Source of the DNA: a virus
DNA: 64,000 nucleotides
IMG/VR virus record: IMGVR_UViG_3300042987_004038
Location: 32,831 to 96,830 of that record
Strand: one strand, 5' to 3'
This document shows, piece by piece, positions 63,601 through 64,000 of this stretch. Within the stretch, counting starts at the first letter, position 1. Each line of letters begins with the position of its first letter. The notes below the pieces were generated by a model. That model made no database searches and was not told the DNA's origin. It worked only from the letters and a program-made list of their open reading frames with translations. Made by a program: the position numbers and the translations under genes.

Positions 63601-64000
63601 TGTCAAAGAATTTTTCATTAAACATGCTCGCTGAGGGAATCAGCGATCGCAACATCACTGAGGAGGGTCGTCGCCTCGTTGAGAAGTGGACCCGTACCGG
63701 TCTTCTTCGTGGTCTCGATGGCGTCAAGCGTGACAACATGGCTCGCCTCATGGAGAACCAGGCTGCACAGCTCCTCCGCGAGGTTAACTCTCTCGGAACC
63801 GGCGGCGCGAACGCTTCTTCTTCTGGTGACATCCGTGGCTTCACCAACATCGCCTTCCCGATCGTCCGCAGGGTGTTCGGCGGCCTCGTTGCTAACGAGC
63901 TCGTCTCCATCCAGCCAATGAGCCTTCCTTCCGGTCTGCTCTTCTACCTGGATTACACCTACGGATCTGATGTTGGCGGCGATGCCTCCCTCACAACTGG
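63601..64000 (+). CDS. 23: Major capsid protein, gp23-like (3' truncated by window edge)
   Basis: First 133 codons of the major capsid gene, running off the end with no stop. AGGAG ribosome binding site. Reads MSKNFSLNMLAEGISDRNIT, later RDNMARLMENQAAQLLREVN, then RGFTNIAFPIVRRVFGGLVA and ELVSIQPMSLPSGLLFYLDY. The T4 equivalent of the last part is VQPMNSPTG. Forms the icosahedral shell and is trimmed by gp21; Leu-Ala-Glu|Gly at residues 10-13 is a candidate cut. Codons are dominated by CGT, CTC, GGC, ATC and AAC, unlike the AT-rich bulk of the window, as expected for a very highly expressed gene. Confidence 0.95.

Noticed and set aside
63353-63910. Minus-strand and alternate-frame reading frames over the scaffold end and capsid start
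   Set aside because: They are shadows of GC-rich codons; the true product is the + strand capsid protein from 63601, which has no stop inside the window.
1-64000. tRNA genes, integrase, transposase or insertion sequences
   Set aside because: I found no cloverleaf-like gap sequence, and gaps between genes are all under 100 bases; no recombinase or transposase motif was seen.

Overview
The window is one uninterrupted stretch of phage genome with every supported gene on the + strand. It looks like a T4-type (contractile-tailed) myovirus from a distant branch of the T4 superfamily. Recognisable T4-like markers are a late sigma factor (gp55-like), baseplate gp5-, gp25- and gp6-like proteins, large terminase (gp17), portal (gp20), prohead protease (gp21), scaffold (gp22) and the start of the major capsid gene (gp23). 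The DNA is AT-rich with AGA/ATA-rich codon use, except in a few genes that use C/G-ending codons. The host cannot be read from the sequence; the overall style (compact, PhoH, glycan genes, far-T4 capsid) fits an aquatic bacterium, which is inference.

Layout. 2-526: 3' end of phoH. 551-5346: two small lectin-like paralogues and two large paralogous fibre-type proteins, closed by a rho-independent terminator. 5434-22185: an 18-gene block rich in glycan enzymes: ten glycosyltransferase-like genes, three methyltransferase genes (one a double-domain fusion), a sugar epimerase/dehydratase, a UDP-sugar dehydrogenase, a PIG-L-like deacetylase, a WbqC-like protein and a Cas4/RecB-like nuclease. 22178-23564: a small membrane protein, the sigma factor and a small helical protein. 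23566-49586: baseplate and other virion proteins, many very large and unrecognised, several carrying LamG, DNRLRE-like or Fn3-like domains. 49576-55106: nucleic-acid genes (RuvC-like resolvase, zinc/TOPRIM primase, a single-chain Mre11-Rad50 fusion) with small unknown genes. 55107-64000: the head module, terminase, portal, core protein, protease, four small unknown genes, scaffold and the truncated capsid gene.

The genes are packed with ATGA or TAATG overlaps or gaps below 100 bases, so long polycistronic transcripts are likely. There is no gene-free stretch of 300 bases. TATAAATA/GATATTTA-like sites sit just upstream of several ribosome binding sites and, with the gp55-like sigma factor, suggest T4-style late transcription. 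No tRNA, CRISPR array, integrase or insertion sequence was seen.

The most notable points are the large soluble glycan-assembly cassette embedded between fibre and baseplate genes, with no obvious membrane export or polymerase gene, and the fusion of the gp47 (Mre11/SbcD) and gp46 (Rad50/SbcC) functions into one 1027-residue protein. Also notable are the carbohydrate-binding folds spread through the virion proteins, and the direct terminase-portal junction with the tail sheath and tube genes missing from the place they hold in T4.
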